Positions 17,899 through 25,876 of a stretch of DNA of 64,000 bases are shown piece by piece (position 1 is the stretch's first letter; every line of letters starts with the position of its first letter). A program made the position numbers and the translations under genes. The notes beneath the pieces were generated by a model that worked only from the letters and a program-made list of their open reading frames with translations, was not told the origin of the DNA and did not search any database. The stretch comes from Oscillospiraceae bacterium (GTDB lineage: Bacteria; Bacillota; Clostridia; Oscillospirales; Ruminococcaceae): NCBI GenBank assembly GCA_017432285.1, contig JAFRJM010000008.1, forward strand, positions 1-64,000. The letters run 5' to 3'.

Positions 17899-18471
17899 AT
17901 GCCCCCGAAAGCAAAGATATCTAAAGAAATGATCGTTAATGCAGCAGTGGACGTCGCGCGAAAGAGCGGAGCTGACAGTATCAATGCCCGCATTGTTTCA
18001 CAAGAGCTTAACTGTTCAACACAGCCTGTGATGTACCACTTCGCAACGATAGAAGAACTGAAGAAAGCTGCTTATTCAGCCGCTGATGAATATCACACGA
18101 ACTATCTTCTCAACACTTCTTCCCAAGATGACCCTATGCTAGGAATAGGGCTAAATTACATACGTTTCGCTGTGGAAGAACCAAATCTGTTCCGTTTTCT
18201 GTTCCAGTCCGGATTCGTAAAAGAAAAGAGCATTCTTGACATTATCGATTCGGATGAACTAGCCCCTGTCCTGTCTGCTTTCAGGCAGAAATTGGGAATG
18301 AGTATGGAACAGACAAAGGACATCTTCCTCACTTTAGGGCTTTTCACGCATGGCTATGCCAGTATAGTTGCCAACTATTCAATGGATTACGATGAAACCA
18401 CCATAGCTGCCCAGCTCGAGCGCGTTTTTGAAGGAGCAGTAATGGCGGTCCAAAAGGAGGATAAACAATGA
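17899..18471 (+). CDS. TetR/AcrR family transcriptional regulator
   Basis: A 190-residue repressor-type regulator. The N-terminal helix-turn-helix spans about residues 8-55 (ISKEMIVNAAVDVARKSG, then the recognition region TQPVMYHFATIEELKKA); the C-terminal half is the helical ligand-binding and dimerisation domain. The ligand is unknown. AAGGAG lies 7 bases before the ATG. The stop overlaps the next start by ATGA, so it is the first gene of a three-gene flavodoxin-type operon and probably senses a molecule related to redox or quinone stress, judging from those partners. A 30-bp palindrome upstream is its probable operator. Confidence 0.9.
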   Translation: MPPKAKISKEMIVNAAVDVARKSGADSINARIVSQELNCSTQPVMYHFATIEELKKAAYSAADEYHTNYLLNTSSQDDPMLGIGLNYIRFAVEEPNLFRFLFQSGFVKEKSILDIIDSDELAPVLSAFRQKLGMSMEQTKDIFLTLGLFTHGYASIVANYSMDYDETTIAAQLERVFEGAVMAVQKEDKQ

Positions 18472-18956
18472 AAGTCATCATTCATGATCTTGGTTCCGAG
18501 TACAATGACATGATAAAAGATAGGTGCGACTGCATGATAGAAGCAGACGGCAAATATGCTCCGTGCCAGGGGTGTTTCGGATGCTGGACAAAGCATCCTG
18601 CAGAGTGCTTCATGAAAGACAAGCTTCAGCAGATATGCCGTATCACAGGGCAGGCGGATGAACTGGTCATCGTCACAAAAAACCTCTACGGCGGATACAG
18701 CGCTTATGTGAAGAACGTGGTAGACCGTGCCATAGGCACTTCCACCCCTTTCAGCACATACAGAGGAAAACAGATGCACCACACTTTGCGTTACGGCAGA
18801 CACGATCTGCACAAAGTCATAGTGTATGGTGATATCACTGACGCTGAAAAAGACACTTTCCGCTACACTTCAGAACGCAACGCGATCAATGAGGGATTTG
18901 AGCGTTCTGAGACAGTATTTATACATGACATTTCTGAACTGGAGGCGGTGCTATGA
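18468..18956 (+). CDS. Flavodoxin-fold NAD(P)H-dependent oxidoreductase
   Basis: A 162-residue protein of the flavodoxin-like/NADPH-dependent FMN reductase group. The C-x-G-C-F-G-C-W segment (CQGCFGCWTKHPAEC) is the cysteine-rich loop found in iron-sulfur flavoprotein-like members, and TKNLYGGYSAYVKNVVDR fits the FMN-binding region. The usual N-terminal G-S-P-R loop is altered here (IHDLGSEYND), so FMN binding may be weaker or different. It is translationally coupled to the TetR gene before it and the related gene after it (ATGA overlaps on both sides). Confidence 0.82.
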   Translation: MKVIIHDLGSEYNDMIKDRCDCMIEADGKYAPCQGCFGCWTKHPAECFMKDKLQQICRITGQADELVIVTKNLYGGYSAYVKNVVDRAIGTSTPFSTYRGKQMHHTLRYGRHDLHKVIVYGDITDAEKDTFRYTSERNAINEGFERSETVFIHDISELEAVL

Positions 18957-19699
18957 AAACTGTATTCATCAATTGCAGTCCGAAAAAGAGGTTCTGCGCG
19001 TCCGCTTATTTCATCATGCTCCTCCGACTGTTCACAAGTGGCAAAAAAGTCAGCGAAAAGCTCAGAACACCGGCAGACAGCCAACGCATCCTTGAGCAAC
19101 TGCGTGACGCCAGCTCTGTCGTCTTCTCTCTCCCTCTTTACGTGGACGGCATCCCGTCTCATGTGCTGCGTTTCATGGAAACCATGGAATCATACTGCAA
19201 AGAAAACGGCCTCCATCTGAACGTGTATGTCATAGCTAACAATGGATTCATCGAAGGCAAACAGAACGAGCCTCTCATGCAGATGTTCGAGCATTTCTGC
19301 ACCCGCTCCGGCAATAACTGGATGGGCGGTGTAGGGATAGGCGGAGGTGTTATGCTGAACGTGACCAGAATAATGTTCGTTGTCCAGGTCGCTATACTTC
19401 TTCTGAATATTCTTCTAAGCCTGATCCATACAGGAAACCCTTTCCCGGCAGGACCTATAGAGTCTTTTGAAGAAAATGTCCTGCTCCTGCTTTTCTTTAA
19501 CTGCGGCGTTCTTTTCTACCTTGTGCTTATGGGTCGCTCGATCCGTTCAGGAACCGCATTCGGCAAAAGATACACTCGGATAATGGTCCCTTCCTTCCTC
19601 TTTATCCTTTTCGCGGATATATTCTTTATCATAATCTCAGCGTTTGAAGGCGGGCTTTTCCGCGGTTGGCTCTCCAGAAAAAAACCTGATAATATGTGA
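18953..19699 (+). CDS. Flavodoxin-like domain fused to membrane helices
   Basis: A 248-residue protein. The first 130 residues resemble an NAD(P)H/FMN flavodoxin-type domain: it opens with VFINCSPKK, the equivalent of the G-S-P-R FMN loop, and has SLPLYVDGIPSHVLRFMETME. Two or three hydrophobic helices follow (about 139-160, 175-195 and 210-230), with a basic C-terminus. This suggests a membrane-tethered reductase acting at the inner face of the membrane. The fusion is unusual for the family. It is the last gene of the TetR operon, overlapping its neighbour by 4 bases. Confidence 0.72.
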   Translation: MKTVFINCSPKKRFCASAYFIMLLRLFTSGKKVSEKLRTPADSQRILEQLRDASSVVFSLPLYVDGIPSHVLRFMETMESYCKENGLHLNVYVIANNGFIEGKQNEPLMQMFEHFCTRSGNNWMGGVGIGGGVMLNVTRIMFVVQVAILLLNILLSLIHTGNPFPAGPIESFEENVLLLLFFNCGVLFYLVLMGRSIRSGTAFGKRYTRIMVPSFLFILFADIFFIIISAFEGGLFRGWLSRKKPDNM

Positions 19700-19831
19700 C
19701 CGTAAGTCCTTGCGGCAGGCAATGCCAACTCAACCAGCACGCTAGGCCGTTCTAAACCTGCGTTATTGAGAGCTGCAATTACAACCCATACAATTAAGCC
19801 ATAAGATACAAATTCCGTTCAGGAGGTCATT

Positions 19832-20866
19832 ATGGAACTAGGAAAGAAAATCAAACAACTGCGCTTCAAAGCAGGACTGACTCAGGAGCAGCTGGCAGAC
19901 AAACTCGGCGTTGTGCCGCAGTCCGTGTCCAAATGGGAGAATTCGGTAGCGATGCCAGACATCTCTACTCTTCCTCTCATAGCTGAAGTATTTGGAGTGA
20001 GCATAGATGACCTGTTCGATCTTACAAATGAACAGCGTTTCAACCGCATTGAGAACCGTCTGGATATAGAGAGTGAACTGCCACAGGATATCTTCTGGGA
20101 ATATGAGGAGTTCCTGAAAGGACAGATCCCGGTCGAGCAGAACAAAAAGCGCGCACTTAATCTTATTGCTTACCTATACTGGCACCGCATGGAAACTTAT
20201 GCCCGGAAAGCCAGCCAATACGCAAAAGACGCTGTGCGCCTTGCTCCTGGCGAAAAGGAATCTCAATGGGTCCTTCACAAAGCATCCGGCTATGCCGCAT
20301 GGGACTGGAACATATACAATCACACTGATGCGATCGACTTTTACCGCGAACTCGTAGAAGCGAATCCGGATGTTAGACTGCCATATTTTGATCTGCTCGA
20401 CAACCTTATCGCAGATCACCGCGCAGATGAGGCTGAAAGATACCTTGAACAGATGAACGCTCTGACAGATGTAAGCCCAGTCTCTGCTGAGGTGTACCGC
20501 GCCCATATTGCTCTTGCCCGTTTTGACGAAGAGACCGCAGACAAGATCATCGAAAAAATGCTGGAAGAGCACAAAAACGAATTCGCATGCCTGTTTGAAG
20601 CAGCACAGTATTATGCTAAGAAATGCGATTACCTAAAAGCGATAGAACTTTATGAAGAGTCTTTTGAAAAAGAAGAACGCAGGCCAAGATTCTCTGATGA
20701 ACTGATGGCTATCAAAGACATATACAAAATTATGGGTGATTACAAAAAGGCCGCCGAAACATGTGACAGACTGATCGCTCTCCTGCAGGATGAGTGGGGC
20801 TTTACAGAGGATACCGCGCTGAAAGATGCGCAAAATGAAAAAGCCCAGCTGCTGGCCAAAATATAG
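19832..20866 (+). CDS. XRE-family HTH regulator with TPR-like domain
   Basis: A 344-residue regulator. Residues 1-65 form a Cro/C1-type helix-turn-helix (IKQLRFKAGLTQEQLADKLGV, then SVSKWENSVAMPDI). The remaining 270 residues are helical with TPR-like pairs (KASQYAKDAVRLAPGEK, AERYLEQMNAL, IELYEESFEKEE, KAAETCDRLIALL). Such proteins often bind peptides or partner proteins. The target genes are unknown and it stands alone. AGGAGGT lies correctly spaced before the ATG. The intergenic region 19700-19831 before it shows no clear terminator or further gene. Confidence 0.88.
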   Translation: MELGKKIKQLRFKAGLTQEQLADKLGVVPQSVSKWENSVAMPDISTLPLIAEVFGVSIDDLFDLTNEQRFNRIENRLDIESELPQDIFWEYEEFLKGQIPVEQNKKRALNLIAYLYWHRMETYARKASQYAKDAVRLAPGEKESQWVLHKASGYAAWDWNIYNHTDAIDFYRELVEANPDVRLPYFDLLDNLIADHRADEAERYLEQMNALTDVSPVSAEVYRAHIALARFDEETADKIIEKMLEEHKNEFACLFEAAQYYAKKCDYLKAIELYEESFEKEERRPRFSDELMAIKDIYKIMGDYKKAAETCDRLIALLQDEWGFTEDTALKDAQNEKAQLLAKI

Positions 20867-20888
20867 ATTCTCTGAAAATTGAAAGACA

Positions 20889-20935
20889 AAATGCTCTGTT
20901 AGGAACTGATCCCACAGAGCATTTTTTATTTTAAT
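20889..20935. terminator. Strong hairpin terminator, probably bidirectional
   Basis: Perfect 11-bp stem AAATGCTCTGT (20889-20899) and ACAGAGCATTT (20914-20924), 14-base loop, followed by TTTATTTT on the plus strand. It ends the XRE gene transcript. On the minus strand the stem is followed by TGTCTTTC, so it could also stop the convergent VOC gene, whose stop codon is at 20943. Confidence 0.9.
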
Positions 20936-20942
20936 AATATGA

Positions 20943-21284
20943 TCAAACCTGTACTACACAGAAAGGGTTTCCGTCCGGATCGTTCAGAACCATATAATCC
21001 GCCCCCTCTTCGTATTCCCACTCCTTGAGGGTGGCTCCGAGAGTAAGAAGGCGCTCCACCTCTTTCTTCTGATCATCAGCGAAGATATCCATATGGTGCC
21101 TTTTAGCCTTGTCCGATGTCACAAGTTTCAGCGACAGCTGAATCCCATCCCCATTTTTCGGAGCCAGCATCGCCCAGTCTATATCCGCCGGATATTTTAG
21201 CTCGTAATCGAGCGCAGCAGACCAGAATTCTATCGCTTTCTTCAGATCTTTAACTCCCCAGACAATGGCTCCAATTTTCAGCAT
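20943..21284 (-). CDS. VOC (glyoxalase/bleomycin-resistance fold) family protein
   Basis: A 113-residue single-module VOC protein. The pattern is typical: IGAIVWGVKDLKKAIEFWSAALDY at the start, HHMDIFADDQKKEVERLLTLGA in the middle, and MVLNDPDGNPFCVVQ at the end. Family members bind metal ions and act as lyases, dioxygenases, isomerases or drug-binding proteins; which applies here cannot be said. Two such modules are needed for a site, so it probably dimerises. GGGAGGATAG precedes the ATG. It is divergent from the esterase pair. Confidence 0.88.
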   Translation of the reverse strand: MLKIGAIVWGVKDLKKAIEFWSAALDYELKYPADIDWAMLAPKNGDGIQLSLKLVTSDKAKRHHMDIFADDQKKEVERLLTLGATLKEWEYEEGADYMVLNDPDGNPFCVVQV

Positions 21285-21444
21285 AACCCTATCCTCCCTA
21301 TGCTAATTTTCAGCACACTATTTTGACATTTTTAACATAGAAAAAGCCCTAATTCTGTTTTTAGCGTCAATTGTTATCATATTGCAAAAGTGAAATAATT
21401 ATATTGTAAATATTATACAGAATTATAGAAAGAAGGTGTCATTT

Positions 21445-22419
21445 ATGGGCGAATTCAGAAAGGTAATTACAAAGCCCGGCGAGGTTCTGGCTTATGAGAC
21501 TGTTTTCGAAGAGAACCCCTATCTGCGTACCGGCGTGCCGGAGAAGATGGGAACTGTTGAGAGATATGACTATTCTACGTCTGTCTACGAAAACGGAGTG
21601 ACCTATAACAAGACGGCTTATGTATATCTGCCGTATTGCTATGACAAGGATGACAAGGACAGAAAGTACAATGTCCTGTACTTCCAGCATGGAAACACCT
21701 GCGAGCCGGCAATGTTCGCAATAGGCGGAAACAAGTACATGTTCGACATGCTGTTCGACTCCGGCGAACTGGATCCGTGCATCATCGTATTCATTACATA
21801 TTATATGGATCCTATGCGTGACGCAGATGTCCGCACACAGACCGGTGGAGCCGAAGCAGGCGACGGATGGACGCCCGGCATCCCAGGATTGTACTACAAA
21901 GAGATCGTGAAGGATATCCTCCCCGGTGTTGAGATGAAATACAACACATATCTGACAGATCCTTCAGATGAAGGCCTTAAAGCAACAAGGGACCACCGTG
22001 CGTTTGCAGGGTACTCAAGAGGCGCAGGCTGGACCTGGAGAATGTTCCATTATGATTTTGAGTATTTCAGATGGTTCTGCCCGACCAGCGGCGGTATCGC
22101 AGGCGACAAGCCGATGCCGATGCCTCCTGGAAGCGGCCCGTTCCCGCGTGTGACAGATGAAGAAGTCATTGATTACATCACTGCTCCGATAAAGGCACAC
22201 CCTGAACTCCCGTTCTTCATCTATGCAGCAAGCGGTGGCAAGAGAGACGGCGCAGGAATGCGTCTGCAGATAAAACTGCTTTCCGAGCAGCCTGAGTTCT
22301 CATATGGATCTGATCCTACAAAGAACAATCTCCTGTATTCTCTGTCCGACTATTATCACACAGACTATCTTATCCCCTATTATTTCTGGAACTACCTGAA
22401 GGTCATCTTCAAAGCGTAA
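21445..22419 (+). CDS. CE1/esterase D-like hydrolase, tandem copy 1
   Basis: A 324-residue alpha/beta hydrolase of the esterase D superfamily, the group that includes feruloyl and acetyl-xylan esterases. The nucleophile elbow is GYSRG, the oxyanion loop is LYFQHGNTCEP, and YYHTDYLIPYY near the end offers a histidine. No signal peptide is visible. The ATG at 21445 follows AAGGTG by 6 bases; an in-frame GTG at 21436 overlaps that site and is rejected. By hand alignment it differs from the next gene product at about 45 of 324 positions. Substrate unknown; release of an aromatic or short acid from an ester is plausible. Confidence 0.83.
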   Translation: MGEFRKVITKPGEVLAYETVFEENPYLRTGVPEKMGTVERYDYSTSVYENGVTYNKTAYVYLPYCYDKDDKDRKYNVLYFQHGNTCEPAMFAIGGNKYMFDMLFDSGELDPCIIVFITYYMDPMRDADVRTQTGGAEAGDGWTPGIPGLYYKEIVKDILPGVEMKYNTYLTDPSDEGLKATRDHRAFAGYSRGAGWTWRMFHYDFEYFRWFCPTSGGIAGDKPMPMPPGSGPFPRVTDEEVIDYITAPIKAHPELPFFIYAASGGKRDGAGMRLQIKLLSEQPEFSYGSDPTKNNLLYSLSDYYHTDYLIPYYFWNYLKVIFKA

Positions 22420-22468
22420 AGTAAATAGTTTGACCAAGTTCCATACAAAAATGAAAGAAGGTATCAAC

Positions 22469-23443
22469 ATGAGTGATTATCGTAAAGTCGTAACAAAAGC
22501 AGACGATGCTTTCGACTATGACGTATTCTTTGAAGAGAATCCCTATCTGCGTACCGGTGTGCCGGAGAAGATGGGAACTGTAGAGAGATACGATTATTCA
22601 ACATCTGTCTATGAAAACGGCGTCACTTACAACAAAACAGCATATGTTTATCTGCCGTATTGCTATGACAAGGATGACAAGGACAGAAAATACAATGTCC
22701 TCTATTTCCAGCATGGCAACACCTGCGAGCCGGCGATGTTTGCTATTGGCGGAAACAAGTACATGTTCGACATGCTGTTTGACTCAGGCGAACTGGATCC
22801 GTGCATCATCGTATTCGTAACGTACTATATGGATCCTATGCGCGACGCAGATGTCCGCACACAGACCGGAGGAGCTGAAGCAGGCGACGGCTGGACACCG
22901 GGGATCCCTCCGTATTATTACAAGGAGATCGTAAAAGATATCGTTCCAGGTGTTGAGATGAAATACAACACTTACCTCACTGATCCGTCCGAAGAAGGCA
23001 TCAAAGCGACCAGAGACCACCGCGCTTTCTCCGGTTACTCAAGAGGTTCTGTATGGACCTGGAGAATGTTCCATTATGATCTCGAGTACTTCAGATGGTT
23101 CTGCCCGACCAGCGCCGGCATCACAGGTGACAAGCCTCTTCCGATGCCTCCTGGAAGCGGTCCGTTCCCGACTATGACTGATGAGGAGATAGTTGAATAC
23201 ATGACTGCCCCGATCAAGGAGCATCCGGATCTCCCGTTCTTCATCTATGCTGCAAACGGCGGCAAGAGAGACGGCCCTGGCATCCGCAATCAGATCAAAC
23301 TTCTGGCAGATCTGCCGGAGTTCTCATACGGATCCGATCCAACAAAGAATAATCTTCTTTATTCGATCTCCGGCTATTATCACACAGACTATCTGATCCC
23401 GTACTATTTCTGGAACTATCTGAAAGTCCTTTTCAAACTGTAA
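22469..23443 (+). CDS. CE1/esterase D-like hydrolase, tandem copy 2
   Basis: A 324-residue paralogue of the preceding protein, same length with no gaps, with nucleophile elbow GYSRG and the same HGNTCEP loop. Residues 21-116 are identical in the two proteins although many third codon positions differ, so the block is held by selection and not by recent copying. The differences gather at the N-terminus (2-20) and after residue 117, including GIPG/GIPP, SRGAG/SRGSV and the segment near 265-285, which could alter the substrate pocket. AAGAAGGT precedes the ATG at 22469. Gap to copy 1 is 49 bases, so the two are probably co-transcribed. Confidence 0.83.
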   Translation: MSDYRKVVTKADDAFDYDVFFEENPYLRTGVPEKMGTVERYDYSTSVYENGVTYNKTAYVYLPYCYDKDDKDRKYNVLYFQHGNTCEPAMFAIGGNKYMFDMLFDSGELDPCIIVFVTYYMDPMRDADVRTQTGGAEAGDGWTPGIPPYYYKEIVKDIVPGVEMKYNTYLTDPSEEGIKATRDHRAFSGYSRGSVWTWRMFHYDLEYFRWFCPTSAGITGDKPLPMPPGSGPFPTMTDEEIVEYMTAPIKEHPDLPFFIYAANGGKRDGPGIRNQIKLLADLPEFSYGSDPTKNNLLYSISGYYHTDYLIPYYFWNYLKVLFKL

Positions 23444-23471
23444 GTTCAGACAACAGTCAACAGACAAAATG

Positions 23472-23510
23472 TCCCCCCATGACTTTCATGGGGGGATTTC
23501 TTTTTTTATA
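23472..23510. terminator. Strong hairpin terminator
   Basis: An 11-bp perfect stem TCCCCCCATGA (23472-23482) and TCATGGGGGGA (23486-23496) with a 3-base loop, followed by TTTCTTTTTTT. It lies 28 bases after the second esterase stop codon. On the minus strand the stem is followed by CATTTTG, so it may also help end the convergent MoaF-like transcript. Confidence 0.93.
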
Positions 23511-23530
23511 AGACAAGAACAGATCGATTA

Positions 23531-24475
23531 TTACTCTTCGGGTATATCCCAGTGGATACTTGGCATAGCTTTTAGCACAGACCAGTCAAAAGGAGATTCC
23601 GCCGTATCGAGAGGATCCTCTATATCGTTCTCTTCTCCAAAAGCCGTGCTCATATAATATTCACCTGCACTGAAGCAGAGCCCTACATCTACGCACCTGT
23701 CAATATCCTGAAGCAGAAGGATACCGCCACCGCCACTGCCGAATCCGGGCGAGCGCAATGTCATATTCTCCTCCACGAAGCAGAAGAGGTTCAGCCTTTC
23801 GCTGATCCAGACATGGAAGCACTCCTCCTCATAGAACGGATACCACTCTTTTCTCTCTTTGAATTCCCTTATACCTGCTTCCGCTCTCGCACGGATTTCC
23901 GGGTCATCCGAGCGAAGAGCTTTGCCGTATCTCTTTTCAAACATCTCTTCATCTGATATCCCCGGACCGGAACTGGCTCTGACACAGGTCGGCGAATGGT
24001 AAATATGCTGCAATGACATACCGTCGTTATAGTGCCAGACGATATGTCTGCCTACCATCCTTTTGGACAGATGATGCCGTTTCTCCGGCAAAGCTCTTCC
24101 TTGGACCTTGATAGCACCAAAGAACGGTGTGGTCCGGATAAGTCTCGTGTGTTCCAGATCGAATGCCTCCTCCATGAGCACCATCGTGACCAGGCTCTGC
24201 GCTGTGTCCAAGATAAAACTCTTGTTGATAAGTCCCTTCCCTGCTGCAGGCTGGATATGCACCAGATAAGTGGTGTCATCTCCTTTCAGGCATTCATATG
24301 ACTCGAAAACATACTGGCTGCCTTTTTCAGCGACCTGTACTGTTTCCCCGTCCAGAAAATTAAGAGAGATGTCCTCCCCGTTATCCATAATTAAATGGAA
24401 ATGTTTTCCTGCAAGCTCATAATTGAATGCGACCTTGTACTGACTCAATCCTGTGAACTGTTTCTTTTCTGCCAC
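23531..24475 (-). CDS. MoaF-like protein
   Basis: A 314-residue protein resembling the MoaF family (MoaF N-terminal and C-terminal, calycin/lipocalin-like beta-barrel domains). Supporting features are the strand-rich start (KVAFNYELAGKHFHLIMDNGEDISLNF), the MVGRHIVWHYNDGMSLQHIYHS segment near the middle, and the FCFVEENM and AGEYYMSTAFGE segments near the end. Despite the name, a role in molybdenum cofactor synthesis is not demonstrated for most members, and no other moa gene is nearby; ligand binding linked to the adjacent esterases is as likely. The start is GTG at 24475, 8 bases after a clear AGGAGG. The MFS gene lies 74 bases upstream on the same strand. Confidence 0.75.
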   Translation of the reverse strand: MAEKKQFTGLSQYKVAFNYELAGKHFHLIMDNGEDISLNFLDGETVQVAEKGSQYVFESYECLKGDDTTYLVHIQPAAGKGLINKSFILDTAQSLVTMVLMEEAFDLEHTRLIRTTPFFGAIKVQGRALPEKRHHLSKRMVGRHIVWHYNDGMSLQHIYHSPTCVRASSGPGISDEEMFEKRYGKALRSDDPEIRARAEAGIREFKERKEWYPFYEEECFHVWISERLNLFCFVEENMTLRSPGFGSGGGGILLLQDIDRCVDVGLCFSAGEYYMSTAFGEENDIEDPLDTAESPFDWSVLKAMPSIHWDIPEE

Positions 24476-24549
24476 CTGTCTGTCCTCCTATAATATGATC
24501 CCCTATATCCGGGATGATTTATCAGCTCAATATCGTCAGACTATGCTGA

Positions 24550-25776
24550 TCAATTTACATAGACCAGATCCTTTTCTTTCCTTTTATACAGGATCTCCAG
24601 TGAGATGATCTGTATCACGGCGAATACCACAAAAACGATCAGTATCAAATCATAATTGCCTGTGAAATCATAGGTATACCCCGAGAGCGCTGTAAATACT
24701 GCAAACGCGGGCTGCGTAAACAGCGTTGTTGCAGCTCTTATCTCTCCAAATCTTGCATTCCCGTAAATATCCCTGATGATAAGGTTCGCCGACAGCCCTG
24801 CGCCCGCATTGGCAGCTCCGCTGAACAGACCTGCCAGATAGACAGACATCTCATTCTGCGCGAAAAGGAACAGCAAAAACGCGAAGATCGGTACAGATAA
24901 AACGACCATATTGACTCTTCTGACTCCATACCTGTCCCCTAAAAAACCAGCAAGAAGCTTGAACAGCATATTCCCTGCCAGATTGCAGGAAAGCGCTGTG
25001 GCTCCGACCTGAGCGGAAAATCCTTCCGCCTCACAGTAACCTGCGACATGCGACATGAAAGAGGCAAGTGAGTAACAAGTTATAAGAAATATTATAAGGA
25101 TCACGTAAGTCGTCGGCTCTCTCCTCAGCTGTAAGGTCTCTTCCTCCTGACGGGCATCTTTTTTATCTGCAGTCTCGGCAGCTATCAGATTCCTGCGGTA
25201 AAGCATTATCGGAAGGCAGAAGAACAGCACTACAGCCGCAACCATTCTGTAGCCGTTTCTCCATCCGAAGTTTGTGATCACTTTGGAGACAACAGGAGAC
25301 AGCACAGCCCCTGCAGCCCCGGAACAGCACATCATGATCGAGGTGGCCATCCCGTTGTTTTCCGTAAACCAGCTGTTGATGATAAGAAATGTGATCAGGT
25401 TATTATGAAATGATCCGCAGAAACATCTGATCATATTGACTATAAAGAATCCGGCTACCCCGTTATTGAAGCTGTCCAGAAAATAACAGATGCTCACACA
25501 GATAACTGCGAATGTTATAAGTCTCTTGATTGAGAACCTCTGAAGCACTTTAGGCATCATCATAAGCGTCACTGTAGTTACAGCTGTGCCAATAAGCGAC
25601 TGCAGGTTGAAAGTCCCTCTTAAGATACCGAGATCAGAACATACCGGATTATAAAACAGCCCGGCAACATTTGCGACTCCCGTTGTTGCGCCGATCAACA
25701 AACAGCAGCAGATGAGGATCATCCACTTTTCTTTAATTTTTATTCTACCTTTAAACACCTGTCGTAGTCCGCTCAT
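24550..25776 (-). CDS. MFS transporter (OFA/monocarboxylate-like)
   Basis: A 408-residue transporter with about 12 membrane helices in two halves, split by a charged loop (AETADKKDARQEEETLQLRR) near residue 205. The GxxxG-rich first helix (IGATTGVANVAGLFYNPVCSDLG) and the GDRYGVRRVN loop after helix 8 fit the oxalate:formate antiporter/monocarboxylate porter branch, which points to an organic acid substrate. It is followed by the MoaF-like gene and faces the tandem esterases, so import or export of an acid released by them is a reasonable guess. No strong ribosome site is seen before the ATG; a slightly later start is possible. Confidence 0.82.
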   Translation of the reverse strand: MSGLRQVFKGRIKIKEKWMILICCCLLIGATTGVANVAGLFYNPVCSDLGILRGTFNLQSLIGTAVTTVTLMMMPKVLQRFSIKRLITFAVICVSICYFLDSFNNGVAGFFIVNMIRCFCGSFHNNLITFLIINSWFTENNGMATSIMMCCSGAAGAVLSPVVSKVITNFGWRNGYRMVAAVVLFFCLPIMLYRRNLIAAETADKKDARQEEETLQLRREPTTYVILIIFLITCYSLASFMSHVAGYCEAEGFSAQVGATALSCNLAGNMLFKLLAGFLGDRYGVRRVNMVVLSVPIFAFLLFLFAQNEMSVYLAGLFSGAANAGAGLSANLIIRDIYGNARFGEIRAATTLFTQPAFAVFTALSGYTYDFTGNYDLILIVFVVFAVIQIISLEILYKRKEKDLVYVN

Positions 25777-25821
25777 TCTTTTTCATTAAAATCTCTTTTT
25801 ATTTAATATTACCATAAGCAA

Positions 25822-25858
25822 AAGGCCTCTTTCTCTTTTTACGGAGAAATGAGGCCTT
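25822..25858 (-). terminator. Terminator of the giant-protein operon
   Basis: On the minus strand AAGGCCTCATTTCTC (25844-25858) pairs with GAGAAAGAGGCCTT (25822-25835), a 14-bp stem with one bulged base and an 8-base loop, followed by TTGCTTATGG. It begins 19 bases after the giant gene's stop codon and precedes the MFS gene on the same strand. Confidence 0.82.
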
Positions 25859-25876
25859 CGCTACAAAATTATGGCT

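Noticed and set aside
21445..23443. Direct repeat of about 1 kb, considered as a mobile-element duplication
   Set aside because: It is a tandem gene pair with synonymous divergence, without inverted repeats, transposase or target-site duplications.
23531..24475. Assignment of the MoaF-like gene to molybdenum cofactor biosynthesis
   Set aside because: No other moa, moe or molybdate transport gene is in the window, and MoaF-type domains occur in other contexts.
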